Assembly (NCBI RefSeq): GCF_019599145.1
Contig: NZ_CP080647.1
Coordinates: 682,001 to 746,000 of the forward strand
Length of the DNA stretch: 64,000 nt
Reading direction: 5' to 3'
Origin: Streptomyces akebiae
Lineage (GTDB): Bacteria; Actinomycetota; Actinomycetes; Streptomycetales; Streptomycetaceae
Below the pieces are notes generated by a model, which was given only the letters and a program-made list of their open reading frames with translations, was not told the origin of the DNA and made no database searches. Shown here in pieces: positions 1 through 9,304 of the stretch; position 1 is the stretch's first letter; each line of letters begins with the position of its first letter. Made by a program: the position numbers and the translations under genes.

Positions 1-243
1 GCCGTGCGGCTGGCCAACGCCACCGAGTACGGTCTCGCCGCCGGGCTGTGGACCTCCGACCTGTCCACCGCCCACCGGGTCTCGCGTGCGCTGCGGGCCG
101 GCACGGTGTGGGTCAACTGCTACGAGGAGGGCGACCTGACCGTCCCCTTCGGCGGCATGAAGCAGTCGGGCAACGGCCGTGACAAGTCCGCCCACGCCCT
201 GGAGAAGTACACCGAGTTGAAGACCACGTGGATCCAGCTGTGA
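1..243 (+). CDS. Aldehyde dehydrogenase, C-terminal part (5' end outside window)
   Basis: The visible 80 residues are the C-terminus of an NAD(P)+-dependent aldehyde dehydrogenase; the catalytic Cys and Glu lie upstream of the window. The typical end is recognisable: a GLAAGLWTSDL segment, then GTVWVNCYEEGD, then PFGGMKQSGNGRDKS, which forms part of the dimer interface and substrate tunnel. The stop codon overlaps the GTG start of the next gene (GTGA), so the two are probably cotranscribed. Next to a gamma-glutamyl-GABA hydrolase-like gene, the likely substrate is an aminoaldehyde such as gamma-glutamyl-gamma-aminobutyraldehyde in polyamine breakdown (PuuC-like). That assignment is inferred from the neighbour only. 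Confidence 0.85.
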   Translation, partial: AVRLANATEYGLAAGLWTSDLSTAHRVSRALRAGTVWVNCYEEGDLTVPFGGMKQSGNGRDKSAHALEKYTELKTTWIQL

Positions 244-941
244 CCCGGCCCCTGATAGCGGTGCCCGCCCGCTTCTCCGCCACGACCTCCGCGCTGCGGT
301 ACGCCGCCGAGGTCAACGCGCGCGCGCTGATCGAAGCCGTGTGGCGGGCGGGCGGCGAACCCGCGAGCATCCACCCGGCCGACAGCGATGTCGCCGCGCG
401 TCTCGCCCGCTTCGACGGGATCCTCCTCCCCGGTGGCGGCGACCTCGCACCGCACCGCTACGGCGCCACCGACACCCACGCCGCCGTGTACGACGTGGAC
501 GAGACGCAGGACGCCTTCGATCTCGACGTCGCCCGTGCCGCGCTGGACCTGGGCATCCCCCTCCTGGCGATCTGCCGGGGCCTGCAGGTGGTCGACGTCG
601 CCCTCGGCGGCACCCTGGAGCAGGACATGGGCGGACCCGGCCGCGAGCACCGCCATCTCGTGCACCCGGTGGAACTCCGGTCCGGAACCGCGGTGGAGCG
701 GGCCACCGGCGCGCAGAAGGTGGAGGTGTCCTGCTACCACCACCAGCGGGTGGACCGGCTGGGCGAAGGGCTGGAGGTCACCGCCCGCGCCGCCGACGGC
801 ACGGTGGAAGGGCTCGAACTCCCGGGCTCGCCCGGCTGGTTCACCGCCGTCCAGTGGCACCCCGAGGACACCGCCCACGAGGACCCCGCGCAGCAGGGCC
901 TGTTCGACGCCCTCGTACGGGCCGCCGGGGACCGGCGCTGA
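240..941 (+). CDS. Class I glutamine amidotransferase-like gamma-glutamyl-GABA hydrolase (PuuD-like)
   Basis: This is a gamma-glutamyl hydrolase of the peptidase C26 family. The start chosen is GTG 240, which overlaps the upstream stop; an in-frame GTG at 228 lies inside the upstream gene. From GTG 240 the protein is 233 residues, normal for PuuD. The nucleophile elbow reads LLAICRGLQ (Cys about 112). The catalytic His and Glu sit in VQWHPED (His about 207, Glu about 209). The oxyanion turn LLPGGGD is also present. With the preceding aldehyde dehydrogenase it probably forms the last steps of the gamma-glutamylated putrescine route, releasing glutamate and GABA. The substrate is inferred from family and context. 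Confidence 0.85.
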   Translation: MTRPLIAVPARFSATTSALRYAAEVNARALIEAVWRAGGEPASIHPADSDVAARLARFDGILLPGGGDLAPHRYGATDTHAAVYDVDETQDAFDLDVARAALDLGIPLLAICRGLQVVDVALGGTLEQDMGGPGREHRHLVHPVELRSGTAVERATGAQKVEVSCYHHQRVDRLGEGLEVTARAADGTVEGLELPGSPGWFTAVQWHPEDTAHEDPAQQGLFDALVRAAGDRR

Positions 942-956
942 CACCCCCGCGCGGGA

Positions 957-984
957 GGTGCGGGGAGGTGGATCGCCCCGCACC
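957..984. terminator. Bidirectional hairpin terminator
   Basis: A 9-bp perfect GC stem (957-965 with 976-984) and a 10-nt loop lie between the convergent ends of the PuuD-like gene and cobN. There is no T tract, as is common in Streptomyces. Confidence 0.7.
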
Positions 985-995
985 CCCGCCCGTCG

Positions 996-3900
996 TCAGC
1001 TGTCGCCGCCCTCCAGGTCGCCCTCGGTCTCCAGGTACACCTGACGCAGCCCCTCCAGCACCGCCGGGTCGGGCTTCTCCCACATCCCGCGCGACTCCGC
1101 CTCCAGCAGCCGTTCGGCGATGCCGTGCAGGGCCCAGGGGTTGGCCTGCTGGAGGAACGCGCGGTTGGTCTCGTCCAGGACGTAGGTCTCGGTGAGCTTG
1201 TCGTACATCCAGTCGGCGATCACACCGGTGGTGGCGTCGTAGCCGAACAGGTAGTCGACGGTGGCGGCGAGTTCGAAGGCACCCTTGTAGCCGTGGCGGC
1301 GCATCGCCTCGATCCACTTGGGGTTGACGACGCGGGCCCGGAAGACCCTCGACGTCTCCTCGACGAGGGTCCGGGTGCGGACCGTCTCGGGCCGGGTGGA
1401 GTCGCCGATGTACGCCTCGGGGGCCGTGCCGCGCAGCGCGCGGACGGTGGCCACCATGCCTCCGTGGTACTGGAAGTAGTCGTCGGAGTCGGCGATGTCG
1501 TGCTCGCGGGTGTCCGTGTTCTTCGCGGCCACCTCGATCCGCTTGTACGCCGTCTCCATCTCCTCACGGGCGGGACGGCCGTCCAGCTGCCGGCCGTAGG
1601 CGTAGCCGCCCCACACCGTGTAGACCTCGGCGAGGTCGGCGTCGGTGCGCCAGTCCCGGGAGTCGATCAGCTGCAGCAGTCCGGCGCCGTACGTGCCGGG
1701 GCGGGAGCCGAAGATCCGGGTGGTGGCCCGGCGTTCGTCGCCGTGGTCCGCGAGGTCGGCCTGGACGTGGGCGCGCACGTGGTTGGCCTCGGCCGGCTCG
1801 TCCAGCGACGCGGCCAGGCGTACGGCGTCGTCCAGCAGCCCGATGGTGTGCGGGAAGGCGTCCCGGAAGAAACCCGAGATGCGCAGGGTGACGTCGATGC
1901 GCGGGCGGCCCAGCTCCTCGTACGGGATGGCCTCCAGACCGGTCACCCGGCGCGAGGCGTCGTCCCAGACCGGGCGGACGCCGAGCAGGGCCAGGGCCTC
2001 GGCCACGTCGTCGCCGGCCGTCCGCATGGCGCTGGTGCCCCACAGGGAGAGGCCGACGGAGGTGGGCCATTCGCCGTTGTCGGCGCGGTAGCGCTCCAGC
2101 AGGGAGTCGGCGAGGGCCTGACCGGTCTCCCAGGCGAGGCGGGAGGGGACGGCCTTGGGGTCGACGGAGTAGAAGTTCCGGCCGGTCGGCAGGACGTTGA
2201 CCAGGCCGCGGAGCGGGGACCCCGAGGGGCCCGCCGGGACGAAGCCGCCGTTCAGGGCGTGGACGGTGTGGTCGAGTTCGGCCGTGGTCGCCGCGAGCCG
2301 GGGCACGACCTCGCGGGCGGCGAACTCCAGGACGGGGGCGGCCTGTTCGCCGTGGGCGGCGGAGACGGTCGCCGCCACGACCGTGGGCACGGCCGCCGGG
2401 TCCCAGCCCGCGTCCTCCATCGCCTGGACCAGCGCGCGGGCCTTCTCCTCGGCCTCGTCGGCGGTGGTGCGGGTGGCGGCGGACTCGTCGAGACCGAGGG
2501 CCTCGCGCAGGCCGGGCAGGGCGGTCGTGCCGCCCCAGATCTGGCGGGCGCGCAGGACGGCGAGGACCAGGTTGACGTGGTCGGCGCCGGTCGGCGGGGT
2601 GCCGAGGACGTGCAGACCGTCGCGGATCTGGGCGTCCTTGACCTCGCAGAGCCAGCCGTCGACGTGCAGCAGGAAGTCGTCGAAGCCGTCGTCCTCCGGG
2701 CGGTCCGCCAGGCCCAGGTCGTGGTCCAGCTTGGCGGCCTGGATGAGGGTCCAGATCTGGGCGCGGATCGCGGGGAGCTTCGCCGGGTCCATGGAGGAGA
2801 TCTGGGCGTACTCGTCGAGGAGTTGCTCCAGGCGCGCGATGTCGCCGTAGGAGTCGGCGCGGGCCATCGGCGGCACGAGGTGGTCGACGAGGGTGGCGTG
2901 CACGCGGCGCTTGGCCTGGGTGCCCTCGCCCGGGTCGTTGACCAGGAACGGGTAGACCAGCGGGAGGTCGCCGAGGGCGGCGTCGGGGCCGCAGGCGGCG
3001 GACAGGCCCGCGTTCTTGCCGGGCAGCCATTCCAGGTTGCCGTGCTTGCCGAGGTGGATCATCGCGTCGGCGCCGAACCCGCCGTCGTCGGCGCGGGCGG
3101 CGATCCAGCGGTAGGCGGCCAGGTAGTGGTGGGAGGGCGGGAGGTCCGGGTCGTGGTAGATCGCGATCGGGTTCTCGCCGAAGCCGCGCGGCGGCTGGAT
3201 GAGGATCAGCAGATTGCCGAAGCGCAGGGCCGCGAGGACGATGTCGCCCTCGGGGTTGGCGCTGCGGTCGACGAACATCTCGCCGGGCGCCGGTCCCCAG
3301 TGCTCCTCGACGGCCGAGCGCAGTTCCTCGGGGAGTTCGGCGAACCAGCGGCGGTAGTCGGCGGCCGGGATCCGGACAGGGTTGCGGGCCAGCTGCTCGT
3401 CGGTGAGCCAGTCCTGGTCGTGGCCGCCCGCCTCGATCAGCGCGCGGATCAGCTCGTCGCCGTCGCCGGAGGCCAGGCCCGGCACCTCGGCTTCCGTCCC
3501 GAAGTCGTAGCCCTCCTCGCGCAGGCGCCGCAGCAGGGCGACCGCGCTGGCGGGGGTGTCCAGGCCGACCGCGTTGCCGATGCGGGAGTGCTTGGTCGGG
3601 TAGGCGGAGAGGACGAGCGCGAGGCGCTTGTCGGCGTTGGCGATGTGGCGAAGTCGTGCGTGGCGTACGGCGATCCCGGCGACGCGGGCGGCGCGCTCGG
3701 GGTCGGCGACATAGGCCGGGAGGCCGTCCTCGTCGATCTCCTTGAAGGAGAACGGGACGGTGATCAGCCGGCCGTCGAACTCGGGGACGGCGATCTGGCT
3801 GGCCGCGTCGAGCGGGGAGACGCCCTCGTCGTTCTCCTCCCAGGCCGCGCGTGATCCGGTCAGGCACAGGGCCTGGAGGATCGGCACGTCGAGGCCGGTC

Positions 3901-4649
3901 AGGGCGCCCGCGTCCCAGGACTCGTCGTCGCCGCCGGCCGAGGCCTCGGCGGGCTTGGTGCCGCCGGCTGCGAGGACGGTGGTGACGACCGCGTCGGCGG
4001 CGCGCAGTTCCTCGATCAGCTCGGGCTCGGGGGCCCGCAGCGAGGCCACGTAGAGCGGGAGCGCGCGGGCACCCTGGTCCTCGATCGCCCCGCACAGGGC
4101 GTCCACGAAGGCGGTGTTGCCGCTCATGTGGTGGGCCCGGTAGTAGAGCACGGCGACGGTGGGCCCGTCGGTGTTCCTGGCCTCCCGGGACAGCGGTCCC
4201 CAGGCGGGCGCGGCCGCCGGCGCGTCGAAGCCGTGGCCGGTGAGCAGGACGGTGTCGGAGAGGAAACGGGCCAGCTGCTCCAGGTTGGCCGGGCCGCCGT
4301 GCGCGAGATAGGCGTGGGCCTCGGCGGCGATGCCGATCGGGACGGTGGAGGCGGCCATCAGCTGGGCGTCGGGCGCCTGTTCACCGGTGAGGACGACGAC
4401 CGGGCGGCCGTCGGCGAGCAGCAGGTCGAGGCCGTCCTGCCAGGCCCGGATGCCGCCGAGGAGGCGTACGACGACCAGGTCGGTGCCGTCGAGGAGGGCC
4501 GGGAGGTCGTCCAGCGCGAGGCGGGAGGGGTTGGCGAAGCGGTAGGGGACCGGGCCGGCGGCCGCGCGGGCGCTGAGCAGGTCGGTGTCGGAGGTCGACA
4601 GGAGCAGGATGCGGGGCTGCGTCGAGCGCTCCCCGGACGATGGCTGCAT
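996..4649 (-). CDS. cobN: Cobaltochelatase large subunit CobN
   Basis: CobN is the large subunit of the ATP-dependent cobaltochelatase that inserts Co2+ into hydrogenobyrinic acid a,c-diamide in aerobic B12 synthesis; it is related to magnesium chelatase ChlH. The reading frame stays open up to 4778, but that part lies inside a cobalamin riboswitch. The ATG at 4649 is therefore the realistic start, giving 1217 residues, normal for CobN. It is preceded by GAGGAAGG about 11 nt upstream. Recognisable stretches include YPTKHSRIGNAVGLDTP, HLGKHGNLEWLPGKNAGLS, GTPPTGADHVNLVLAVL and the C-terminal MRRHGYKGAFELAATVDYLFGYDATT region. The partner ATPase subunits are not in the window. It faces away from cobG and is the only gene here with the riboswitch leader. 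Confidence 0.95.
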   Translation of the reverse strand: MQPSSGERSTQPRILLLSTSDTDLLSARAAAGPVPYRFANPSRLALDDLPALLDGTDLVVVRLLGGIRAWQDGLDLLLADGRPVVVLTGEQAPDAQLMAASTVPIGIAAEAHAYLAHGGPANLEQLARFLSDTVLLTGHGFDAPAAAPAWGPLSREARNTDGPTVAVLYYRAHHMSGNTAFVDALCGAIEDQGARALPLYVASLRAPEPELIEELRAADAVVTTVLAAGGTKPAEASAGGDDESWDAGALTGLDVPILQALCLTGSRAAWEENDEGVSPLDAASQIAVPEFDGRLITVPFSFKEIDEDGLPAYVADPERAARVAGIAVRHARLRHIANADKRLALVLSAYPTKHSRIGNAVGLDTPASAVALLRRLREEGYDFGTEAEVPGLASGDGDELIRALIEAGGHDQDWLTDEQLARNPVRIPAADYRRWFAELPEELRSAVEEHWGPAPGEMFVDRSANPEGDIVLAALRFGNLLILIQPPRGFGENPIAIYHDPDLPPSHHYLAAYRWIAARADDGGFGADAMIHLGKHGNLEWLPGKNAGLSAACGPDAALGDLPLVYPFLVNDPGEGTQAKRRVHATLVDHLVPPMARADSYGDIARLEQLLDEYAQISSMDPAKLPAIRAQIWTLIQAAKLDHDLGLADRPEDDGFDDFLLHVDGWLCEVKDAQIRDGLHVLGTPPTGADHVNLVLAVLRARQIWGGTTALPGLREALGLDESAATRTTADEAEEKARALVQAMEDAGWDPAAVPTVVAATVSAAHGEQAAPVLEFAAREVVPRLAATTAELDHTVHALNGGFVPAGPSGSPLRGLVNVLPTGRNFYSVDPKAVPSRLAWETGQALADSLLERYRADNGEWPTSVGLSLWGTSAMRTAGDDVAEALALLGVRPVWDDASRRVTGLEAIPYEELGRPRIDVTLRISGFFRDAFPHTIGLLDDAVRLAASLDEPAEANHVRAHVQADLADHGDERRATTRIFGSRPGTYGAGLLQLIDSRDWRTDADLAEVYTVWGGYAYGRQLDGRPAREEMETAYKRIEVAAKNTDTREHDIADSDDYFQYHGGMVATVRALRGTAPEAYIGDSTRPETVRTRTLVEETSRVFRARVVNPKWIEAMRRHGYKGAFELAATVDYLFGYDATTGVIADWMYDKLTETYVLDETNRAFLQQANPWALHGIAERLLEAESRGMWEKPDPAVLEGLRQVYLETEGDLEGGDS

Positions 4650-4699
4650 GCGGCTGCTGGCCTTCCTCGGGGTCCGCGCCCCGGGCGGTGTCGGATCGG

Positions 4700-4870
4700 A
4701 GTCTCCCCTGCTCGGGCGGGCCGAGTGGTACGGGGAAGGGAGTTCCTGACTCGCCCGACCCTCCTGGGACGGGCTCACAGTGGCGGGACCGCGCCGGACT
4801 CACACCGGGCTTCCTCCCCTGTCGCCGTGGTGGCGTCGATGGACCGGATGATCCACCGAGCAGCATAGTA
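4700..4870 (-). promoter_or_regulatory. Cobalamin (B12) riboswitch in the cobN leader
   Basis: Read on the minus strand, the leader contains the class hallmarks in order. A GGAAGCCCGGTGTGAGTCCGG block lies around 4800-4820, followed by GGTCCCGCCACTGTGA (complement of 4775-4790). The B12-box-like CGAGTCAGGAACTCC is the complement of 4740-4754. A purine-rich segment before the cobN ATG could act as the sequestering element. Binding of adenosylcobalamin would be expected to turn cobN off when vitamin is plentiful. The edges are approximate. A TACTAT motif at 4870-4865 (minus) could be the -10 box. Confidence 0.92.
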
Positions 4871-4929
4871 AGGGTCGCCTCAAAAGGGCGGAGGATACGT
4901 CCGTTGTGCCGGTGGGTATGCTCGCCGCC

Positions 4930-6237
4930 ATGTCCACGCCTCCCCTGCGTTCATCGTCCCAGGCCACAGCGGTCACACGGGACCGTGGCGACGCCTGCCC
5001 GGGGGCGCTGCGGCTGCATGCGGCGGACGACGGGGCGCTGGCGCGGGTCCGGGTGCCCGGTGGTGTGCTGACCGTCCGCCAGGCCGAGGCGCTCGCGGAG
5101 GCGGCGCGGCGGCTCGGCGATGGTGATCTTCACCTCACTTCCCGCGGCAATGTCCAACTGCGCGGACTGGCCGACGGCTGCGGGGGCGAGCTGGCCGAGT
5201 CGCTGGACGCGGCGGGGCTGTTGCCGTCCGCCGGGCACGAGCGGGTGCGCAACATCGTGGCCTCGCCCCTGTCCGGTCTCGACGACCGCGGTCTGCGCGA
5301 CGTGCGGCCCTGGCTGTCCGCCCTGGACACCGCGCTGTGCGCGAGCGAGGCGGCGCGGCGGTTGTCGGGCCGGTTCCTGTTCGCGCTCGACGACGGGCGG
5401 GGGGACGTGGCCGCGCTGGACGCCGATGTGACCGTCCGGGCGGCCGGGGGCGACAGAGCTCTGCTGAGTCTGGGGACGGCCCGCGAGAGCCTGTCGGTCC
5501 CGGGTGAGGACGCGGCCCGGGCCGCACTGACCGCCGCCGAGACGTTCCTGGAGGCGGCGCGGGAGAGCGGGGCACGGGTCTGGCGCGTGACCGAACTCCC
5601 CTTCCAGGACGAGCTGATCGGCACGGTCCGGGACCGACTTGCGGCCGTCGGCGTCGACGCCGCGATCCGGGTTCGTCCCGAGAGCGCGGCGGCCACGGCC
5701 GGAGCCGACGGCCCACCCCCCGGAGCCGTCGGCGACGCCCTGTCCGTACATGCGCCCCTCGGTCGTCTCACCCCCCTGCAGTGGCGGGAGTTGACGGCCC
5801 TCGCGTCGGCGACACCGTGCCGTGAACTGCGGCTGACCCCTTGGCGCGGGGTCGTCGTCCCCGCACCGGGCCTGCGCGGGGAGCAGGTGACCGACGCGCT
5901 CGCCCGGCTCTCGGTGACCGGTCTCGTCACCGATCCCGCCTCCCCCTGGCCGCGCGTCGGCGCCTGTATCGGACGGCCCGGCTGCGCGAAGTCCCTGGCG
6001 GACGTACGGGCGGACGCGACCGAGAGCCTGGAGGCGGCGGGCCGCGCGGGGCTCCCGCTGTACTGGTCCGGCTGCGAGCGCCGCTGCGGCCACCCCCGGG
6101 GCGAACGGATCGACGTGGTGGCGGTGGGGAGCGGCGGCTACGAGCTCTCCCGTACCGCCCCCGGCCGAGAACCCCGCACCGCGCCCATGGCGGACCCCTC
6201 CCGACTCGCCGCCGCCCTGGGGGAGATCACCCCATGA
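4930..6237 (+). CDS. cobG: Precorrin-3B synthase-like protein CobG (siroheme/4Fe-4S reductase fold)
   Basis: CobG is the O2-using monooxygenase that prepares ring contraction in aerobic cobalamin synthesis. It has the nitrite/sulfite reductase ferredoxin-like half domains; [13 protein letters not shown] near the N-terminus and the second repeat [13 protein letters not shown] are typical. The cluster ligands are visible as Cys346-x5-Cys352 and Cys382-x3-Cys386 (CIGRPGC and CERRC). ATG 4930 is the best start because it sits 7 nt after a TATGCT that could be a -10 box of a leaderless transcript. GTG 4906, GTG 4912 and ATG 4918 are in-frame alternatives. From ATG 4930 the protein has 435 residues. 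Its stop overlaps the ATG of cobH, so cobG-cobH-cobIJ form a translationally coupled operon divergent from cobN. Confidence 0.9.
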   Translation: MSTPPLRSSSQATAVTRDRGDACPGALRLHAADDGALARVRVPGGVLTVRQAEALAEAARRLGDGDLHLTSRGNVQLRGLADGCGGELAESLDAAGLLPSAGHERVRNIVASPLSGLDDRGLRDVRPWLSALDTALCASEAARRLSGRFLFALDDGRGDVAALDADVTVRAAGGDRALLSLGTARESLSVPGEDAARAALTAAETFLEAARESGARVWRVTELPFQDELIGTVRDRLAAVGVDAAIRVRPESAAATAGADGPPPGAVGDALSVHAPLGRLTPLQWRELTALASATPCRELRLTPWRGVVVPAPGLRGEQVTDALARLSVTGLVTDPASPWPRVGACIGRPGCAKSLADVRADATESLEAAGRAGLPLYWSGCERRCGHPRGERIDVVAVGSGGYELSRTAPGREPRTAPMADPSRLAAALGEITP

Positions 6238-6962
6238 AGGCCGAGAACACACACGACGTGGACCCGAGAACGCGCACGACCCGCACGAACGACCCCCGTA
6301 CGACGACCGAGAGCAGCGAGAAGACCACCGTGACCACCTACGACTACGAGAAGGACGGCCCGGCGATCTACCGGCAGTCCTTCGCCACCATCCGCGCGGA
6401 GGCGGACCTCGCGGCCCTGCCCGCCGATGTCAGCCAGGTCGCGGTCCGGATGATCCACGCCTGCGGAATGGTGGACCTGGTACGGGACTTGACGTACACC
6501 CCCGGCGTCGTGGCCCGCGCCCGGGAGGCCCTGCGTGCCGGGGCGCCCATCTTCACCGACGTCAGGATGGTGGCCAGCGGGGTGACCCGCAAGCGGCTGC
6601 CCGCCGACAACGACGTGCTGTGCACGCTCTCCGACCCGGCCGTCCCCGCGCTGGCGGCGAAGCTGGGCACCACGCGCAGCGCCGCCGCGCTGGAGCTGTG
6701 GCGGGACCGTCTGGAGGGGTCGGTCGTGGCCGTGGGCAACGCGCCCACCGCGCTCTTCCGGCTGCTGGAGATGATCGACGAGGGCGCGCCCCGGCCCGCC
6801 GCCGTCATCGGGGTGCCGGTCGGGTTCGTCGGCGCCGCCGAGTCCAAGGACGCGCTGGCGGAGCATCCGTCGGGCCTGGAGCACCTCGTCGTACGCGGCC
6901 GTCGCGGCGGGAGCGCCATCGCCGCCGCCGCGCTCAACGCGATCGCGAGTGAGGAAGAGTGA
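6234..6962 (+). CDS. cobH: Precorrin-8X methylmutase CobH/CbiC
   Basis: The enzyme moves the C-11 methyl to C-12, turning precorrin-8X into hydrogenobyrinic acid. The family core starts with [15 protein letters not shown], followed by [12 protein letters not shown], which carries the catalytic His. Then come the [16 protein letters not shown] loop and the C-terminal [13 protein letters not shown] segment. ATG 6234 overlaps the cobG stop (ATGA) and gives 242 residues. The first 32 residues are a Thr/Arg-rich extension absent from most homologues; GTG 6330 (VTTYDYEK) would give the usual ~210-residue protein and may be the true start. The stop overlaps the GTG of the next gene. Confidence 0.93.
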   Translation: MKAENTHDVDPRTRTTRTNDPRTTTESSEKTTVTTYDYEKDGPAIYRQSFATIRAEADLAALPADVSQVAVRMIHACGMVDLVRDLTYTPGVVARAREALRAGAPIFTDVRMVASGVTRKRLPADNDVLCTLSDPAVPALAAKLGTTRSAAALELWRDRLEGSVVAVGNAPTALFRLLEMIDEGAPRPAAVIGVPVGFVGAAESKDALAEHPSGLEHLVVRGRRGGSAIAAAALNAIASEEE

Positions 6963-8449
6963 GCGGCAAGCTGTACGGGGTGGGGCTCGGCCCCGGTGAC
7001 CCGTCCCTGATGACCGTCCGGGCCGTCGAGGTGATCTCCGAGGCGGACGTGATCGCGTACCACAGCGCCCGGCACGGCCGTTCCATCGCCCGCTCGATCG
7101 CGGCGAAGCACCTGCGCGCCGACCACATCGAGGAGCGGCTGGTCTATCCGTTGACGACGGAGACCACCGACCATCCGGGCGGCTACAAGGGCGCGATGGA
7201 GGAGTTCTACGCGGAGGCGTCGGCCCGGCTGGCCGCGCACCTGGACGCGGGGCGCACGGTCGCGGTCCTCGCGGAGGGCGACCCGATGTTCTACGGCTCC
7301 TACATGCACATGCACAAGCGGCTGGTCGACCGCTACGACACCGAGGTCATCCCCGGTGTCACGTCCGTGTCGGCCGCCGCGGCCCGGCTCGGCACGCCGC
7401 TCGCCGAGGGCGAGGAGGTGCTGACGATCCTGCCGGGCACCCTGCCGGAGGAGGAGCTGACCGCGCGGCTCGCCGCGACGGACGTGGCCGTGGTGATGAA
7501 GCTGGGGCGGACCTTCACCAAGGTGCGCGGCGCGCTGGAGAGTTCGGGGCGGCTTAGCGAGGCCCGCTATGTGGAGCGGGCCACCATGGCCGGGGAGCGG
7601 CTCGCCGAACTGGCGGACGTGGACCCGGAGTCGGTGCCGTACTTCTCGGTGGCCGTGCTGCCCAGCCAGGTCGACGTCGAACGGCCCGAGGCCCGGGAGC
7701 GGGGCGAGGTCGTGGTGGTCGGGACCGGGCCCGCCGGTCCGCTGTGGCTGACGCCCGAGACGCGGGGCGCGCTCGCCGCCGCCGACGACCTGGTCGGGTA
7801 CACCACCTACCTGGACCGGGTGCCGCGCCGCGCGGGTCAGGTGCGGCACGGCTCGGACAACCGGGTCGAGTCGGAGCGTGCCGAGTTCGCCCTCGACCTG
7901 GCCCGGCGCGGGCGGCGGGTCGCGGTCGTCTCCGGGGGTGACCCGGGGGTCTTCGCCATGGCGACGGCCGTGCTGGAGGTCGCCTCGCAGGAGGAGTACG
8001 CCGACGTGCCCGTGCGGGTGCTGCCGGGGGTGACCGCCGCCAACGCGGCCGCCGCCCGCGTCGGCGCCCCGCTCGGCCACGACTACGCCACGATCTCCCT
8101 GTCCGACCGGCTCAAGCCGTGGGAGGTCATCGCCGAGCGGTTGCGCGCGGCGGCCTCGGCGGATCTGGTGCTCGCCCTCTACAACCCCGGTTCGCACAGC
8201 CGCACCTGGCAGGTGGGCAAGGCGCGCGAGCTGCTGCTGGAGCACCGGGCGCCGGACACCCCGGTCGTGGTCGCGCGGGACGTGGGCGGCTCCGGCGAGC
8301 GGGTGCGGATCGTACGGCTGGCCGAGCTGGACCCGGCCGAGGTCGACATGCGCACGATCCTGCTGGTCGGTTCCTCGCAGACCCGGGCGGTCCGGCGCGG
8401 GGAGGGTGAGGAGATCGTCTGGACGCCTCGCCGGTATCCGGAGCGGTGA
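6959..8449 (+). CDS. cobIJ: CobI-CobJ fusion: precorrin-2 C20- and precorrin-3B C17-methyltransferase
   Basis: Two complete tetrapyrrole SAM-methyltransferase domains are joined in one 496-residue chain. Residues 1 to about 240 are CobI, with [16 protein letters not shown] and [14 protein letters not shown] (SAM-binding). Residues from about 247 are CobJ, with [30 protein letters not shown] and [13 protein letters not shown]. The fused enzyme would methylate C-20 and then C-17 with ring contraction. These two steps flank the CobG reaction, and the gene lies two genes downstream of cobG. GTG 6959 overlaps the cobH stop. The fusion is common in actinobacteria. Confidence 0.95.
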   Translation: MSGKLYGVGLGPGDPSLMTVRAVEVISEADVIAYHSARHGRSIARSIAAKHLRADHIEERLVYPLTTETTDHPGGYKGAMEEFYAEASARLAAHLDAGRTVAVLAEGDPMFYGSYMHMHKRLVDRYDTEVIPGVTSVSAAAARLGTPLAEGEEVLTILPGTLPEEELTARLAATDVAVVMKLGRTFTKVRGALESSGRLSEARYVERATMAGERLAELADVDPESVPYFSVAVLPSQVDVERPEARERGEVVVVGTGPAGPLWLTPETRGALAAADDLVGYTTYLDRVPRRAGQVRHGSDNRVESERAEFALDLARRGRRVAVVSGGDPGVFAMATAVLEVASQEEYADVPVRVLPGVTAANAAAARVGAPLGHDYATISLSDRLKPWEVIAERLRAAASADLVLALYNPGSHSRTWQVGKARELLLEHRAPDTPVVVARDVGGSGERVRIVRLAELDPAEVDMRTILLVGSSQTRAVRRGEGEEIVWTPRRYPER

Positions 8450-8450
8450 G

Positions 8451-8476
8451 CGGGTGCGGCGCGAGCGCCGCACCCG
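8451..8476. terminator. Strong hairpin terminator between cobIJ and cobK
   Basis: An 11-bp perfect stem (8451-8461 with 8466-8476) with a 4-nt CGAG loop begins one base after the cobIJ stop. It serves the convergent cobK gene as well. Confidence 0.88.
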
Positions 8477-8536
8477 GCCCACCGTCGTCGGCCGCCGCGG
8501 GCGCGCGTACCACGTGGCCGCGTCCGGCCCCGGGGT

Positions 8537-9286
8537 TCAGCGCGTGGTGCCCGAGCGCTCCCGCACCCAGTGGGCCGCCGCCTCCGGGTCCGTGACCACG
8601 GGCACGTCCTCGGGCACGGGCGGCCTGCGCACCACGACGACGGGCAGGCCCGCCTCCCTCGCGGCGGTCAGCTTCGGCGCGGTCGCCGCTCCCCCGCTGT
8701 CCTTCGTGACGACGACGTCGACGCGGTGGCGGCTCAGCAGGTCCCGCTCGCCGTCGAGGGTGAACGGGCCCCGGTCGAGCAGCACCTCCGTGCGGGCCGG
8801 GAGCGGTGCCTCGGGGGCGTCGACGGACCGTACGAGGAACCACAGGTCGTCCAGGGCGGCGAACGCGGCCAGACCCATGCGCCCGGTGGTGAGGAACACC
8901 CTCCGACCGAGCGTGGGCAGCAGCCGCGCGGCCTGCGTCAGCGAGCCGACGTCGTGCCAGTCGTCACCGGCGACCGGTACCCAGCCGGGCCGGCGCAGCG
9001 CGAGCAGGGGAACATGGGTCATGGCGGCCGCTCGTGCCGCGTGGAAACTCATGGTCCCGGCGAAAGGATGGGTGGCGTCGATGAACGCGTCCACCCCGTG
9101 CTCGCGCAGCCAGGCCGCCAGCCCCTCGGCCCCGCCGAAGCCGCCGACGCGGACCTCGCCCGGGGGCAGCCGGGGACGGGCGACCCGTCCGGCGAGGGAG
9201 CTGGTCGGCCGGACGCCCGGGGTGGCGTGCAGCAGTTCGGCCAGACGGCGGGCCTCCGTGGTTCCGCCGAGTATCAGTACGTGCAT
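8537..9286 (-). CDS. cobK: Precorrin-6A reductase CobK/CbiJ
   Basis: This NADPH-dependent enzyme reduces precorrin-6A to dihydro-precorrin-6B. The 249-residue protein begins MHVLILGGTTEARRLA, the family's nucleotide-binding start. It contains GVDAFIDATHPFAGTMS, then VFLTTGRMGLAAF, and VVTKDSGGAATAPKL near the end. The reading frame continues upstream into cbiD sequence without any plausible start, so ATG 9286 is secure. It is divergent from cbiD with only 18 bp between the two start codons. Confidence 0.93.
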   Translation of the reverse strand: MHVLILGGTTEARRLAELLHATPGVRPTSSLAGRVARPRLPPGEVRVGGFGGAEGLAAWLREHGVDAFIDATHPFAGTMSFHAARAAAMTHVPLLALRRPGWVPVAGDDWHDVGSLTQAARLLPTLGRRVFLTTGRMGLAAFAALDDLWFLVRSVDAPEAPLPARTEVLLDRGPFTLDGERDLLSRHRVDVVVTKDSGGAATAPKLTAAREAGLPVVVVRRPPVPEDVPVVTDPEAAAHWVRERSGTTR

Positions 9287-9304
9287 GGGAGTCCGGGTCC
9301 GTTC

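Noticed and set aside
1125..3854. Long plus-strand open frame opposite cobN
   Set aside because: It is a Val/Gly/Arg-rich antisense frame, a GC-driven shadow of cobN with no family features or ribosome-binding site.
4650..4778. N-terminal extension of CobN from 4778
   Set aside because: This segment is the 3' part of a cobalamin riboswitch, and the family start fits ATG 4649.
8570..9304. Extension of cbiD upstream into cobK
   Set aside because: The upstream part is antisense to cobK and shows no CbiD sequence; the start is at 9305.
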